A stretch of DNA of 64,000 nt from Dactylellina haptotyla (Eukaryota > Ascomycota > Orbiliomycetes > Orbiliales > Orbiliaceae): positions 2,604,001 through 2,668,000 of the forward strand of contig CM062386.1 in assembly GCA_031310005.1 (NCBI GenBank). Reading direction: 5' to 3'. The first letter of the stretch is position 1, and every line of letters starts with the position of its first letter. Positions 27,953 through 41,943 of this stretch are shown here, piece after piece. The notes under the pieces are model-generated. The model saw only the letters and a program-made list of their open reading frames with translations. It was not told where the DNA came from and did not search any database. The position numbers were made by a program, and so were the translations under genes.

Positions 27953-30900
27953 TTTTAATTGATTATTTTTAATTAAAAAGTATATATATAATGATATTTT
28001 TAATTTAAAAGATTTTATAATTTTTAAAAATAAAATTATAAACAAAAAGGTAATTATTTTTATCTATATAATATTTAAATAAACAAATTAAAAATTAAAT
28101 TTTATAAAATTAATTAAATATTTTTATATTTATAAAAATAAAAAAAGTATTATTTTTATTTTTATTAATCTTTAAAGTTGATTTATTTAAAAGTAAAAAT
28201 AAAATTTTAATTATTAATGATAAAATTTATTTTAATATTATTATATAAATATAAGAAGAAGAATTATATATATTTAATAAAATTATTAATAGTTTAATAA
28301 AAATTATTATTTTAAATAATAATAAATATTTATAAAATTTAAAAATAAATAATTATAAAAATTTTAAAAAATTTAAAAAATGATTATTATAATTTAAATA
28401 ATTACTAAAATTTATAAAATATATAAAGTATATCCAATATAATTAAAAGAAAAGTTATATTAATTATTTTAAAATTTAATTAAAAATTAAATAAAATTTA
28501 TTTTATTTTATATTAAATAAAAATAGATTTTATTATAAGTTAGTTTTTAATTTTAAAATTTAAAAATTTTAATAAAATTTTAATAATAATAATAAAAAAT
28601 ATTTTAATAATTTTAATAATTTTTAATAAATTTTATTAATTTATTTTAATTTATTATTTATTATAAAAGTAAAAATATTAGATTTTAATAAATTTAACAA
28701 TTTATTATATAAATTTAATTAATTTATTTAATAAGTTATTGTTTTTATTTTTAGTATTAATAATTTTAAAATATTAAAAATAAAATTTATTTTTTCTTAT
28801 ATTTTTATAGGAATTATTTTTATATTTATAATTTTTACCTTATATAATATAAAAAAATAGGAAAAATAAAAAATAAAAATTAATAATGATTATATTATTT
28901 AAATTTTTATTAATTATTTATATTTTATTAAAAACTTAAATAATTTTATAAATATTAAAATAAAATTAAAGAATTTATATTATTTAAAATTTATAATAAA
29001 TTAAATTTATTAAAAAATATTTTTAAATTATTAATATTTATATTTTTATAATTGGATATATAATAAAATAATTAATTTATTATATTAAGAAAAATTAAAA
29101 TTTATATAAAAATAGGAAATTATTAAAATAATTATATATAATTTAAAAATTTATTTATATAATTAAAGATTTAATTATAAGATTTGATAATAATTATTTT
29201 TAAAATATAAAATAAATATTTTATAAATTTATTATAAATTTATAATAATTATAATTAATTTTTTAATTTTTAAGGAAATTATTTGAATTAATAAAATAAT
29301 TAATTTAAATCTTATAATAATAGTTAAGAAAATTAATTATTTTATAATTTTAAAAATTATTTTATAATAAATTAAAATTAATTATTTTAGAATTAAAATA
29401 ATTTTTATATGTTTTTTAAAATAATTATTAAAAATTAAATAATTAATAATAATAAAATAGAAATAATTAGATTTTAAAAATACTTTTAAATTATTTTTAT
29501 AAAATTAGGAAAGATTTAAAATTAAAATTAATAATTTAAAAATTATTTTCTAAAATTTAATAAATTAATATATTATTAGTATAATAAGGAAAAATATATT
29601 AAATAAAATTATTTAATTAATTAATATTTAAAAATATTTAAATAATTAATTAAAAATATTATAAAAATAATATAATTATAAGAAGTATTAAGAAAGCTAT
29701 AACAAATATATTAAAAATATGAAAATGATTATTAATAATTTAAAGAAGAATTTTAAAAAATAATAATTTAATATTATTTTTATTAAATTAATAAAAAAGA
29801 TTTTAATATTAATTTTATTATATTTTAAGTTTTAACTATGTTAAAAAGAATTTAAATTTTTATTTTTTTATTGTTTTATTTAAAATATATTTTTTAAAAT
29901 TAGAAATTAAAAATATTTAATAAAAAATAAAATTGAATTTATTATAAAAATATTATTTTAAATGGGAAAATTTTTTCCAAAAAATGGTATATTTATGATA
30001 TATATAAAACTTTTTAAATAATTTAAAAAGAATATAAAATTTAAAAAAATTTATTTATAATAAATCTTGAAAATTTTATATTATTATAAATCTAAAATTT
30101 ATTTTTAAAAATATTATAAAGCTACATAAAATTAGATTATAAAATCCATATTTATATTAATTGGCCTTTTAATAAAAATCTATAATTAATTATTTTTAAA
30201 TTTGATAATACTATTAAAGATTAGATTTAGAAAAATTTTAGAAATAAATATTATATATTAAAAATTAATATTTTAAATAATTTATTTTATTTAATATTAA
30301 ATTTATAAAATATGGTTATTTAATATTTTATATTAATAATAAGAATTGGCCTAATTTATCAATCAATATATAAAATTTTATAAAATGTATTAATATTAAT
30401 TGTATAAATATTTTAATATAAATTTTATTAAATTTATATATTAAAATTGTATAAACCAAGTAATTGTTTTTAATTATAAATGTATAAAAATGATAAAAAT
30501 TTTTATAAATTTTATTAATAAATTACTTACCTTATAATACTTTATTATTATAGAATTAATTTAGCATAAGATTATAAAATATATTAGTTATATATGGATA
30601 GTTTAAATACCATTAATATTATATTAAATATTAATATTATAAAAATTAAAAAAAAAAATGTTAATTTTATAAATTAAAATTTTTTAATTATTGTTTCTAT
30701 AATAAAAATTTTTATATTTACACTGATTGTGTGTAAGAATAAACTAATATCATTTTTATAATGTATTAAAAAAAAATTTTAAAACTATATATTTATAAAA
30801 GCTACCCAAATTGCAAATAATAATTTTATTATAAAAAAAATTTAAAATTTTATATTTAAAATTGTTAATAAAATATTTTAATTATAATAAATATATTATT

Positions 30901-33900
30901 TAATTTTTAAGAATGGGAAAAAATAAAAAACACCTTATATTATGTAAAATTTAATAATATTAAATGATATAATATTTTAAATTAAAAAAACTTTGAATAA
31001 TAATGTATATTAAATTATCTGACTTTAATTTTATTAAAAAAGGATTTAATAAAATTTTTAATTAAATTAAGAAATAATATTTTTAAATATTTTGTACTAT
31101 TAATGAAAATTTTATATAAGCTTTCGCGGATAGTAGAGCAAAAACTACATATATTGTAAAAAAATATATTAAAAAATATAATTTTTTTATATGATTTAAA
31201 AATACTATATATAATGTTATTATTTTTGAAAAAAACCTTTTAAGTATAATTAAATATAAAACTAACATTATCCTTATTATTAATAAACATTTGGAAAAAC
31301 AAACTATCAACATCCTTAATTTCACTAATAACAATTTTATTCTAGGATATAATTGGTTAAAAGACTATAACCTAGTTATAAGTTTTAAAAATAAAATAAT
31401 TAAATTTACTTATTATAATTATCAACAAAACTTACAATAAATTTAATAAGTTATTTATAAGTAATTAAAAAAAATTTATTTATAATTTATAAAATATTTT
31501 TTAAATAAAAAAATTTATTATTATTTTTATAATAAATTTAATATTTTTAAATAAATATAGTTGAAGGTTAAAGATATTATTTAAATTGTTAAAGAAATTA
31601 TTAAAAATATTTTATTTTTTAAAATCTTAAAATGGATTTTTAAATAAATTTGAATTTTTAAAAAATTAAAAATAAGAATATATTATTTTTATTTAATAAA
31701 TTTATTTATAAAATATTATTATAAAAGGTATTATATTTAAATTTCTATTTATTTATACTATATAAAAAGAATTTAAAATATTTAAAAATATATTAAAAAA
31801 TCTATAAAAAATATATTTATTTTTAAAATTTTTATTGATATTTAATTTTTTGTTTTTAAAAAAATAAAATTATAAATCTATATTAATTATTAAAATTTAA
31901 ATATTATTATTATTAAAAATTATAATAGTTTATTATAAATTAATAAATTTCTAAATTATTTTATTAAAATTATTTGTTTTACTAAACTTAATATTATTAT
32001 TATTTATTATAATTTATAAATTGTTTTAAAAATGTTTAAAAATAATATTTAAATATTATTATAGTTTATTTAAATATTTAATTATATTTATAAAATTAAT
32101 TAATGTTTTTATATTTTTTAAATTTTTATAAATTATATATTAAAAATTATATTAATAAAATATATATTATTTATTTAAATAATATATTAATTTATAATAA
32201 AAATTTTAAAAATATTAACAACATATTATTATTATTTTTAAAATATTAAATAAATATAATTTTAAAATTAAATTAAAAAAATAGAGTTTAAAATTATAAA
32301 ATATAAATTTTTAAAACCATTGTCACTATTTAAAAAATTAAAATAGATTTTAAAAATTATTTAAAAATGGTTTTAACCTTAAAATGTTAAAAATATTTAA
32401 GTCTTTTAGGCTTATATAACTATTATTAATAATTTATTAAATAATATAATTATATATTTAATGTTTTTTAGAATTAATAAAAATTAAAATATATTTTAAA
32501 ATAATTTCTAATTAAATATACACTTTTAATATATTTAAAAATTATTTTTTTAGCCTCTATTTTTAAATTATATAATCCTAACCTATTTATTAAAATTGAA
32601 ATAAATGTTTTTAATACTATACTAAAATTTATCTATGTTAATTATAATTAAATTAAAAATAGTACTTTATTATTTATTTATTTTATAAATTTAATATTAC
32701 CAAATTATAATATTTTATTTATAATAAAGAATTAATAACTATTATTTAAATTTATAAAATATAAAAGTATATTTTTAAATAAAAAACTTTTATAATATAT
32801 TTAGATTATAAAAATTTTATTTATTTTTATCTTTTAAAAATTTCAATAAATGATAAGTTTATTAATAAAAATTAATTAATATAATATAAAAATTATATAT
32901 TATAAAAAAAAACTCTAAAATTAATATTATTAGTTAATAATTAGATTTAATAGTTAAAATCTAATCTAATAAAAAAATTATTTTAAAAAAATAATATATA
33001 ATTATTTTAATTAATAAAGTTCTTAATTTTATTTTTATATTTTAAAAATTAATTTACAAAAATTTTAAATATAATTATTAAAAATATTTTATAATAAAAA
33101 AATATTATTAAAAATTTTAATATTCTAAACTATTTTATAATAAAAAAATTTATTTTTTTAGAGATTTCTTTACATACTTACAAAAAACTTTAATAATAAT
33201 TTATTAAATAATATTATAATATATTAGCCTATAGATATTTAAAAATTAAATAGATTTAAAAATTTTTAATTAAGTCTTATTTTTTTTAAATATAATAATA
33301 TATTAAATAATATATTAAAATTTATAATAATTAATATTTATTTTATAAAAATTATAATTTTATAATATATTTTTAGGACTATTTTAAATTATTTTATATA
33401 ATTTTATATAAGGAATATTTTTTAGAGATTTTTTACAAATATTATTTATAATAAAGTTTTAATTATTATTTATAAATTTAGTAAAATAATAATTTTAAAA
33501 TTATAAAATTTTAAATAATTTATAATGAAATTTGAATAAGTTTATAATAAATGAATCTTTAATTAATATAAATTATAATTTAAATATATTTATAATAAAA
33601 ATATATTATTTATTAATAAATTTTAAAATTTAATTAAAAACCAGATTAATACCAAAATTAATATTATTAGTAAAAACATATCTAAATAAATAAAGTTATA
33701 AAACAAATTATTTAAATCATTGAAATATAATTAAAAGTTTCTTTAATATAATATAAAATAATTAAATTAAATTATTATTATATTTTGAATTTACTTATAA
33801 TACATCTAAACATTTATTTATTAAATATATATTTTATAAAATATTTAAAGAATGGAACCTTACCATAATCCTATTTTTATAATATTTAAGGAAATTATCC

Positions 33901-35382
33901 TAAAAATAAAAAATATGTAAAAATATAAAAAAATTTATAATAATTTATAAAAATTTTTAATTTATAATAAAATATATATTATATTATTATAATTAATAAT
34001 ATATGAAATATTTTTTAAAGGAAGGAGATAAAGTATATCTATTTATTAAATATATTAAATAAAAATAAATAAATAAAAATTAAATTATTAAAAATATAAA
34101 TTTTTATTATTATTAAAAATTTAATAATAATATTTTTAAATTTAAAATTTTAAAATTTACTTAAATTTATTAATTTTTTTATATTTTATTTTTAAAATTA
34201 ACTCTTCTAAATCTAAGAAAAAATTTAAAAAAAAAAAAATTAAAATATAAAAATTATATAAAATATAAATTTAAAAAATTTTTTAATAAATTTAATAAAA
34301 ATAATAAATATTTAATTAAATGGTTACTACTATATAGATTATAAAATAATAAATAGATTTTTAAATATAACCTACCTCTTACTATTATTTAAATTTATTT
34401 TTAATAAAAAAATATAATATAATTTATAAAAAAAGAACATAAACAACTAAAAAAAATTTAATTTTAAAATTAATAATTAATAAAACTACCCATAGTTTTT
34501 TGATAAATCTGCGCCATCTCCTCTTCAATAAAAACCATATTTATATTTTTATGAGATTTAATTTTTATTTACTCAATCACCTTTTTTTATTTAACCAATT
34601 ATTTTAATAAATTATTTTTATAAATAATTATTTTTATATATTTTATTTTCAATAACTTTAATTTTTTATATTTTTTTATAATCTTTGTTTAAATTTTAAA
34701 TATTTTCTATTATATTAAAATTTATTCCTTTTCTAATTTTTTTAATTTTTTTTTCTTGTTTTTTATTTAATAATCTAATTGATCTACTATAAATTAATTA
34801 ATAAAAAGATTGGATATAAAAATTCAAAAAATATTTACGCGAGTTTGTTAAATAACTACGCTATTTATTTCAAATATAAATGGAATAGTTTATATTTTTA
34901 GATATGATGAAGCAAAAATATTTATTCTAAATATAAAATTTATAAAAAAAAAAAAAAAAAATATTAAAATTCTTAATCTAATTAGTTTAAATAATGTAAT
35001 ATTAATAAAAAATTTATTTTAATTTCTTTTAACACTTATTTATTAATATTATTATTTTTAAAAATATATTAATTACTTATATTTATAAGAATATTTTATA
35101 ATTTAAATTTTATTTTACTATTTTAATTTAACTATTACATTTTTATATATACATAATTATATAAATATTTATTTTAAAATAAATTTTATACTATAACATA
35201 AACTATTATTCTATATAGATTTAATTCTAACACAAAAACCAATAATATATAAAATTAAATTTTTATATAAAAATAATAATAATATATTATTATCCTATAT
35301 TTAATTACTATTATTTATATAAAATTTTAGATTTTATAAAAAAGTCATCTATATAAAAGCTTATTTTAAAAAAAAAAAATAA

Positions 35383-35929
35383 TATTATAGATTATAAGTT
35401 TTGATAGTATAAATATTTATATTATATTTTGTGTTATATTGTTTTAATTTTTATTATTGTATTTTATATTTATAGATATATATTATTTTTAATATATTTA
35501 TTTATAAAGTTTATATATTTGTTTAGAATATTATATTATGGTATAATATAAATATTTATTTATTTATTTTTTAATTTAAATAAGTAATATGAGAATTTTT
35601 AGAAGTTTGTTTGTTTATATGTTTCATTTATGTGAGTATATGAGAAAAACGAATTTTTAAAAATATTCTATGATGTTTATATATATAAGATTATTGTTAA
35701 AATTAATAAAAATATTTTTATTTTTATTAATTAATTTAAATATAATTTAGTATTTAATTATCTTTATTTTATTATTATTATATATTTTAAATAAATTATT
35801 TTTGATATTTTGTAGTTTTATATATATTTTTTATTAAAAAATTTAAGTATTTTAAATAAAAAGAGAGTTTTATATATCTTAATATTGTATATTTGTATTG
35901 TTACATTGGGTAGCGTACGAAGTGTAACA
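35383..35929 (+). repeat. 3' LTR of the Ty3/Gypsy fossil
   Basis: 547 bp. Its left part is more A/T-converted than the 5' LTR, but its right end keeps GGGTAGCGTACGAAGTGTAA followed by CA, where the 5' LTR is converted. The two copies therefore complement each other in which sites stayed G or C, as expected of RIP acting on both. Confidence 0.85.
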
Positions 35930-35934
35930 TTTAG

Positions 35935-36564
35935 TAGTTATTTGAAAACGCTTAATATTTATTTATAAATTAAAATTTAAAATAAAAAAAAGGTAAAAAT
36001 CTTTTTAAATAATAAAAAAAAAAATATAATAAGATTAGAAAATATTTTAAAATAAATATTAATTTAATTAATTAAATTAGTGATAAAATAGAATTGTTTA
36101 TTAGAAAACTATTATTATTTTTATTTATATGTTTAGGGTTGATGATAAATAATTTAAAATAATAATATTATATATATTGGTATATAAAATTTTTTAAAAT
36201 AATAATATTTTTATTATTATAAATAATTTATTAAATTTTAATTATTTATTTAAAATTATTTTTTATTTATTAATTAGTAAATTATTTTTAATATACTATA
36301 AATTAAATTTTAATTTATAAAAATATAAAAATAATATATTATAATAATTTTAAATATTTAATAGCTTTTAATAATTAATTATTATTTTATGATAAATGTT
36401 TTATAGATTTGTTTAAAATAATATTAAATATTAATAATATTTAAATTTTTAATAAAATAAATATTTAAACTATTAATTTCTTACTATTTATTATTAACTT
36501 TTAAGTAATATATTTTATATCCTCACCACTATATAATAACTTCCCAACACCTTTTGGTTTTTCC
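35935..36564. other. AT-rich spacer with a CATTAGG-type terminus
   Basis: AT-rich sequence between the LTR fossil and the inverted 4.1-kb element. At 36,541-36,569 the sequence CTTTTGGTTTTTCCTAATG resembles the right-hand terminus (TTTTTCCTGATG) of the TIR elements at 41.46 and 42.14 kb. It may be the remaining end of another copy. Confidence 0.35.
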
Positions 36565-39500
36565 TAATGAGTTATTCTATATATAAAATAAACTTTTAGT
36601 GTTTTAAAAAATATAATATTTATATAAATAAATAAAATTATTATAAATATAAAGATATTAAAATTTTTTTATAAAATAATAAAATTAAAAAAGAAAAAAA
36701 ATTAATATCTTTAAATTATTAATAATTATATTTTTTAATTAATATAATTTATCTTTTACTAATTACTTATTATTTAATTATTAATATTATTAAAATTAGA
36801 TCTTTTACATAATATATACCTTAGAATGTTAAAAAATATTTTAATATAAATTATTTAATTTATAAATATTTATAAATATTTAAATATTTTTAATATATTC
36901 TAAGTTGGATTTTCATTATATTTTAATTTCAATATTTTTAAGAAATTTTTCAACCAAATTATATAATAATAAAATAAAAATTATAAAATATTAATCATAT
37001 TTTTTAATAATCTAATTATTATTTTATATAATTTATTAATTATTTATTATCTAATATTTATATATTTTTATAATATATTTATAATTATTTCAAATTTTAT
37101 TTTTAACTTAATATTATAATTATATTAATAAAACGCTTAAATATCTTAATTATTTTTAAAAACAATTTATCAATTTAATAATATTTTTATAAATATTAAA
37201 ATTTAACTTTATATAAAAACTAAAAAAATTTAAAAATAAATAAAAATATTAAGTAATAGATTAAAATTATTAATAAAAATATTAAATTATTTATTTAAAA
37301 ATAAATTAATTAAAAATAAATAAATTTATTAAAATATATAAATAAAATTTTTAAAAATTAAATTTATTTAATATAATAAAATATACTAACTTATATATCA
37401 TATAAGTTATATATATTTATTTAAATACTTTAATAATTAATTAATAAATGTTTTAGAATTTATATATTGATATTAAATTAAAAAAATATTAAATATTAAA
37501 TTATATTAATTTTTATTTTTAAATTTTTAATATATATTAATAAAAATTACTTTAATATAGAAATTAAATATTTTAAATTTTATTTAATAATTATTAAATA
37601 ATAATTAATATTTTTAAAATTATATTATTATTAAAAAAAAAATAAAAGTAGTTTTAAAACAAATTTAAATATATAATATAGTTTAAAATAAAAATTAATA
37701 TATTTAAATTTATATATATAAAAATAATTAAAATTTATAATATATTATTAAATAAATTTTATTGAAAAATGATTTTAATATTAAAAACAATAACTCTAAT
37801 ATTAAAGTAAAAGAAATTAATTTACTAATATTTAATATATTAATATGAATAAAATATATTTTTTATATTTTTATAATTAATAAATATTTATTATTTATAA
37901 ATAAATGATTTTAAGAAGAAACTTTATAATCCTTAAAAAATTTAAATATTAAATATTAAATATTTAAAAATAATAAAATAATATTAATTTCTAAAACTAA
38001 TATTATTAATTTTAATTTTTTTAAAAACATTATATAAAACTATTAAAAATAATTTTATATTAAATTTTTAACATTTATTATTATATAATAACAAATGTTA
38101 AAAGATTTTTCTTTAATTATTATATTAATTATATAATTAATTTAAAATTAAAATACTAGATTTTGATAAATTAATTATTTATATTAAATATTTAATTAGA
38201 TATATAAAATTATATTTATAAAAAATAATAAATTATATAAAGATTTTATTTTTATAATAAAAAGTATATTTATGATTATTTATAAAAATATTAATTATTC
38301 TATATTAAATTATTATTTTTTTATTAATTTTTAAATTAATAAAAATATAATATTGTTGTTATTATAAAACTAAATATAATTAGTAATAATTATATAAATA
38401 ATATTTACAATTTAATAATTATTTTTTCTTCCTTAATAATCCTATTTTTAAAAAATTATTTTTTATTAATAATATTATATATATTATGTAATTAATATTA
38501 ATTTAAATAAACTAATTTTTAATTAATAATCATATTAATTTTATTAATTTTTAAATTTATAATATAATTTACAACAATTCAATTATATATAATAAACTGA
38601 CTATAACTAGTTAGCATTTATTAAAAAATATTTTAATAAGAAAATTTTAATTTTAATTTTTAATTTTATAATTTTATAATTTCTTAAATTTTTTATTTTT
38701 ATAAGAAATATTATTTTGTTCTAATTATTGTCTTTTTGTAAATATTTAATATTTATTCCCAACTTTTTAAACTTTTTATTATATATATATATATATATAT
38801 ATATTTTTTATATTATTATTATGTTTTTTAAAAGAAACTTACTTTTTAAAAATTAAAATATTTTAAGTGAATATGCTAAATTATTAATAATAATTTAAAT
38901 AAATGGTTATTATTTATTATAAAATTTTTATTATTATATATTTACTATTAAATTATATATATATATATATTTTAATTATTTTAAATTAATTTTTTAAAAA
39001 TAAATAAAATTCTTAAAATATCTAAAAAGATAATAATTGTTTTTAAAACTACTACATAAAAATTTATTAATAAATTAAAAATTATTAATAATTTTATTAA
39101 TATAATTAATATATTAAAAAACTAATTTAAAAATAATAAATTTATAAATTTCAATAAAATATTAATTATTTTAATATTTTAATATTAAAAACATCTTTAT
39201 AGAATTTTATTATCTATTCTAATACAATTTTATAAATATTTATATATAAATATATTATTTTATTAATATTTATTAATAATAGATTAATTAAACAATATAT
39301 ATTTAATATAAATTTTTAATGGTTTTATTATTATTTTTATTAATTATTTTAATTATTATTTTATTATTAATATTTATAAATATAATATTAATATTAATTA
39401 ATTTATAATTTATATTAATTTTTAAAGATTTTACTATATAATTATCTTTATTATATATTTATTATTTTATTAATTAAATACTAACTACTAATTAAAATTA

Positions 39501-40641
39501 ATAATTATAAATCTAAAAATTCTAATATTTAATAAAAATTTATTTCTAAATAATAATTTTATTTTATTAATAAATAAAATATTTATATCTATATTAACTA
39601 AATTTAATATTTTTTGTTTAATACCTACTTTAAATTTATAAATAAATTTTTAAAATCTATTAAAATATTTTATATTTTAATTAGAATAAAATTAATTTTA
39701 TATATATAAATTAATAATTAAAGATTAAAAAATAAATTAAAAATTATTTATTAAAATATTTATTTTATTTATTTTTAATTAATAATAAATAATACATTTT
39801 ACTTAAATAATAAATATATATTAATAAATAATAATAAAATAAAAATATATTTTTTATATTTTATTATATTTTAGGTTTTAATTAAGTAATATTATAATAT
39901 TATAGTAAATATTAATATTTAAAATTTTAATTTAATAAAATATATTAGTATTTAGTATATAATACTAATTATTTTCATATTATTTATTAAATTAAAATAA
40001 TAATTTATAAATAAAAAATTTTATAAAATTTTTTTAATTAATATAAGATATTTATTATTATAGAATTTATAATTATTATTAAAATTTTAATAATAATCTA
40101 TAAAAATTATTTAATTTTTTTATAAACTTAATCTTTTTATATTAAAAATTTTAATAATTCTTTATTGTTTATTATAAGATGAAATTAATTAATATTTTTA
40201 ATTTATAAAAGATATTTAAGAATTTAAAAATTTTATTTTAAATAAAAATTTTTTTTTTAATATTTTTATTTATAATATTATATAAGATAGAAAAACGTTT
40301 TTTTATTTTATATATATTTATATTAATATAATAAATTTTATAATTTATATATATATTTTATATAATATTAATAATTAATAATTAATAAACAATAATTATT
40401 TATTAAATATTTAGATAATATTAATTTTTAAACTTTAATTAAATTTTTAAATTCTTAAATAACTTATTTTTTTATATATTTAAAAAGTTATTTTCAATAT
40501 TTTTTTTTAGATAATAAAAGTTTAATAATTTTTTAAAAATTATATTACTTCTTAAATTTCTAAATATATTATTAAATAAATTTATATTCTAATATTCTGA
40601 CTTTGGAAGTCTAGGAATGTGTTATTTATTTTTTGCTGATG
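36565..40641 (-). repeat. 4.1-kb dispersed element, copy 2 (inverted mate at 9.41-13.59 kb)
   Basis: Reverse-complement match to the 9.4-kb copy over its full length, ending at the right with TTATTTATTTTTTGCTGATG at 40,641. A (AT)n microsatellite at about 38,780-38,804 lies inside. The left edge (about 36,565) is only approximate. The two copies bracket 23 kb, which includes the Ty3/Gypsy fossil and the minisatellites. Confidence 0.6.
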
Positions 40642-40712
40642 ACATGTTTAGTGTTAGTTAATAATTAATAATTATTTTATATTAATAAATTTGAAATTAA
40701 ATTGTGTATAAA

Positions 40713-41459
40713 CATCAGCAAAAACTGTGTTATCCTTAATGCCTGTCCTAAGGTTGTTAAAGTCTTAAAAAAATATACAAAACGTAACACCCTGCAAAAG
40801 CGATTCCTACCTCAAAAACCCATTCCTTAAACAAGAAAATATAAAAATTAAAAAAAAAGGGGTATGAATTTTTTTAAAATAAAATTTAAAAAAATTTATA
40901 TTTTTTTTTAAAAATTAAAATTAATTTAATTTTTTTATATTTCTTTATAAAAAAATTTCTAAATATATATAAAAAATTAATAAATTTATAAAAAATATAT
41001 AAAAATTTTAAATAAAAACACTTACTATTTAAATATTTTAATTGTTATTTCTATAAATTACTAATAAATAAATAATATTAATAAAAAGATTTTATTAAAT
41101 TTTAAAAAAATTATTTAGAAAAAAAAAAATTATTTTTTATTTTATAAAAATTTATGAAATTTGGTTTTAAGAAGAAAGTAGGAGGTAAAGAAAGCTTTTT
41201 TTTTAAAAAAGGTAGGTGAAATTGTTTGAATATATAGAAAAGGTGAATTGTATTTTTTTTTTTAGTTATTTGTTTAAAATTTGGTGTGGTGGTGGTGATG
41301 ATAATTAAAATTAAAATTAAAGTGTATGGTTTTTTTCTATATTAATATTATGATTATTATGACCACCACGACTACCACGACCGCCAGGCAGGGCGTTAAG
41401 GGCGTTAAGGAACCTGCTTCCGCCCTGCGGGCTTAAGGATAACACAGTTTTTCCTGATG
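40713..41459. mobile_element. non-autonomous TIR element, 747 bp
   Basis: The left end begins CATCAGCAAAAACTGTGTTA (TIR 40,713-40,739). The right end (41,433-41,459) is its exact inverse except for one G/C difference, so the TIR is 27 bp. Inside, GGTGGTGGTGATGATAAT (about 41,287) pairs with ATTATGACCACCACG (about 41,355), an inner inverted repeat. The interior has no coding frame. The right 213 bases recur at 41,944-42,143. I could not settle the target duplication; a TA lies a few bases outside each end, which would allow a Tc1/mariner-like origin, but this is weak. Confidence 0.65.
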
Positions 41460-41469
41460 AAATAAATAA

Positions 41470-41889
41470 CTTGAAATAATAATCATAATAATATAATATA
41501 AAGTAATTAAAAATAATAATAAAATAAAATAAAAAGAAATAAAATTTAAAATAATATTATAATTGTTACAAAATATAAATTAATTAGTTTTATAATAAAT
41601 TATAATAATTATAATAAAAATATAAAATAAGATGGTGTGGTACTAAAAAAATAAAATTTAAAAAATATAATAAAATTTGATAAATTTTTATATTTAAATT
41701 TTAATAACCAAAATAACTTAAGTAATTATAATAAAACATTTAATATTTAATATTACTAAATTATAAATATTATATATAGGTTGGATATAATATTCAAAAA
41801 TATTCTATTTAGAGGGCACTGGGTTGAGTGTATTTAAGTAGTTGATCGCTGAGCAACGCCGAGCGAGGTAACAGTGCCTGCAGTCCACA
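41470..41889 (-). repeat. LTR-like dispersed repeat, copy B (GC island at 41,810-41,889)
   Basis: Second copy of the repeat at about 2,440-2,901, in the same orientation. The well-kept end shows GAGGGCACTGGGTTGAGTGT, then GCTGAGCAACGCCGAGCGAG and the terminal CAGTCCACA. It separates the right half of the TIR element at 40.7 kb from a second right half at 41.94 kb, so it may have inserted into a second TIR copy. Read on the minus strand it starts TGTGGACTGCA, like an LTR. Confidence 0.5.
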
Positions 41890-41943
41890 TATTTTAATTA
41901 TTATTTTTTATAAATTATTAATAAATAAAATATATTAATAAAA

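Larger units (their letters stand above)
27405..35934 (+). mobile_element. Ty3/Gypsy-type LTR retrotransposon, degraded fossil
   Basis: Two direct long terminal repeats (27,410-27,952 and 35,383-35,929) enclose about 7.4 kb. The whole is flanked by the same 5-bp sequence TTTAG at 27,405-27,409 and 35,930-35,934, so the boundaries are secure. The better-kept ends read TGTCACAGACC at the left and GTGTAACA at the right (TG...CA). A-rich sequence lies just before the 3' LTR, where a polypurine tract is expected. Inside, on the plus strand, a protease-to-RT type motif (ILGYNWL, 31,339-31,359) precedes an RT active-site-like region near 32.15-32.2 kb; this order and motif type suggest Ty3/Gypsy. 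The element is thoroughly broken by RIP, with many breaks across the whole interior, and has no coding capacity. Because RIP drives the LTR differences, they cannot be used as a simple clock; it is old relative to RIP but structurally whole. Confidence 0.85.

Noticed and set aside
31083-31334. 83-residue open frame on the minus strand
   Set aside because: It lies inside the Ty3/Gypsy fossil, antisense to its protease region, so it is a chance frame.
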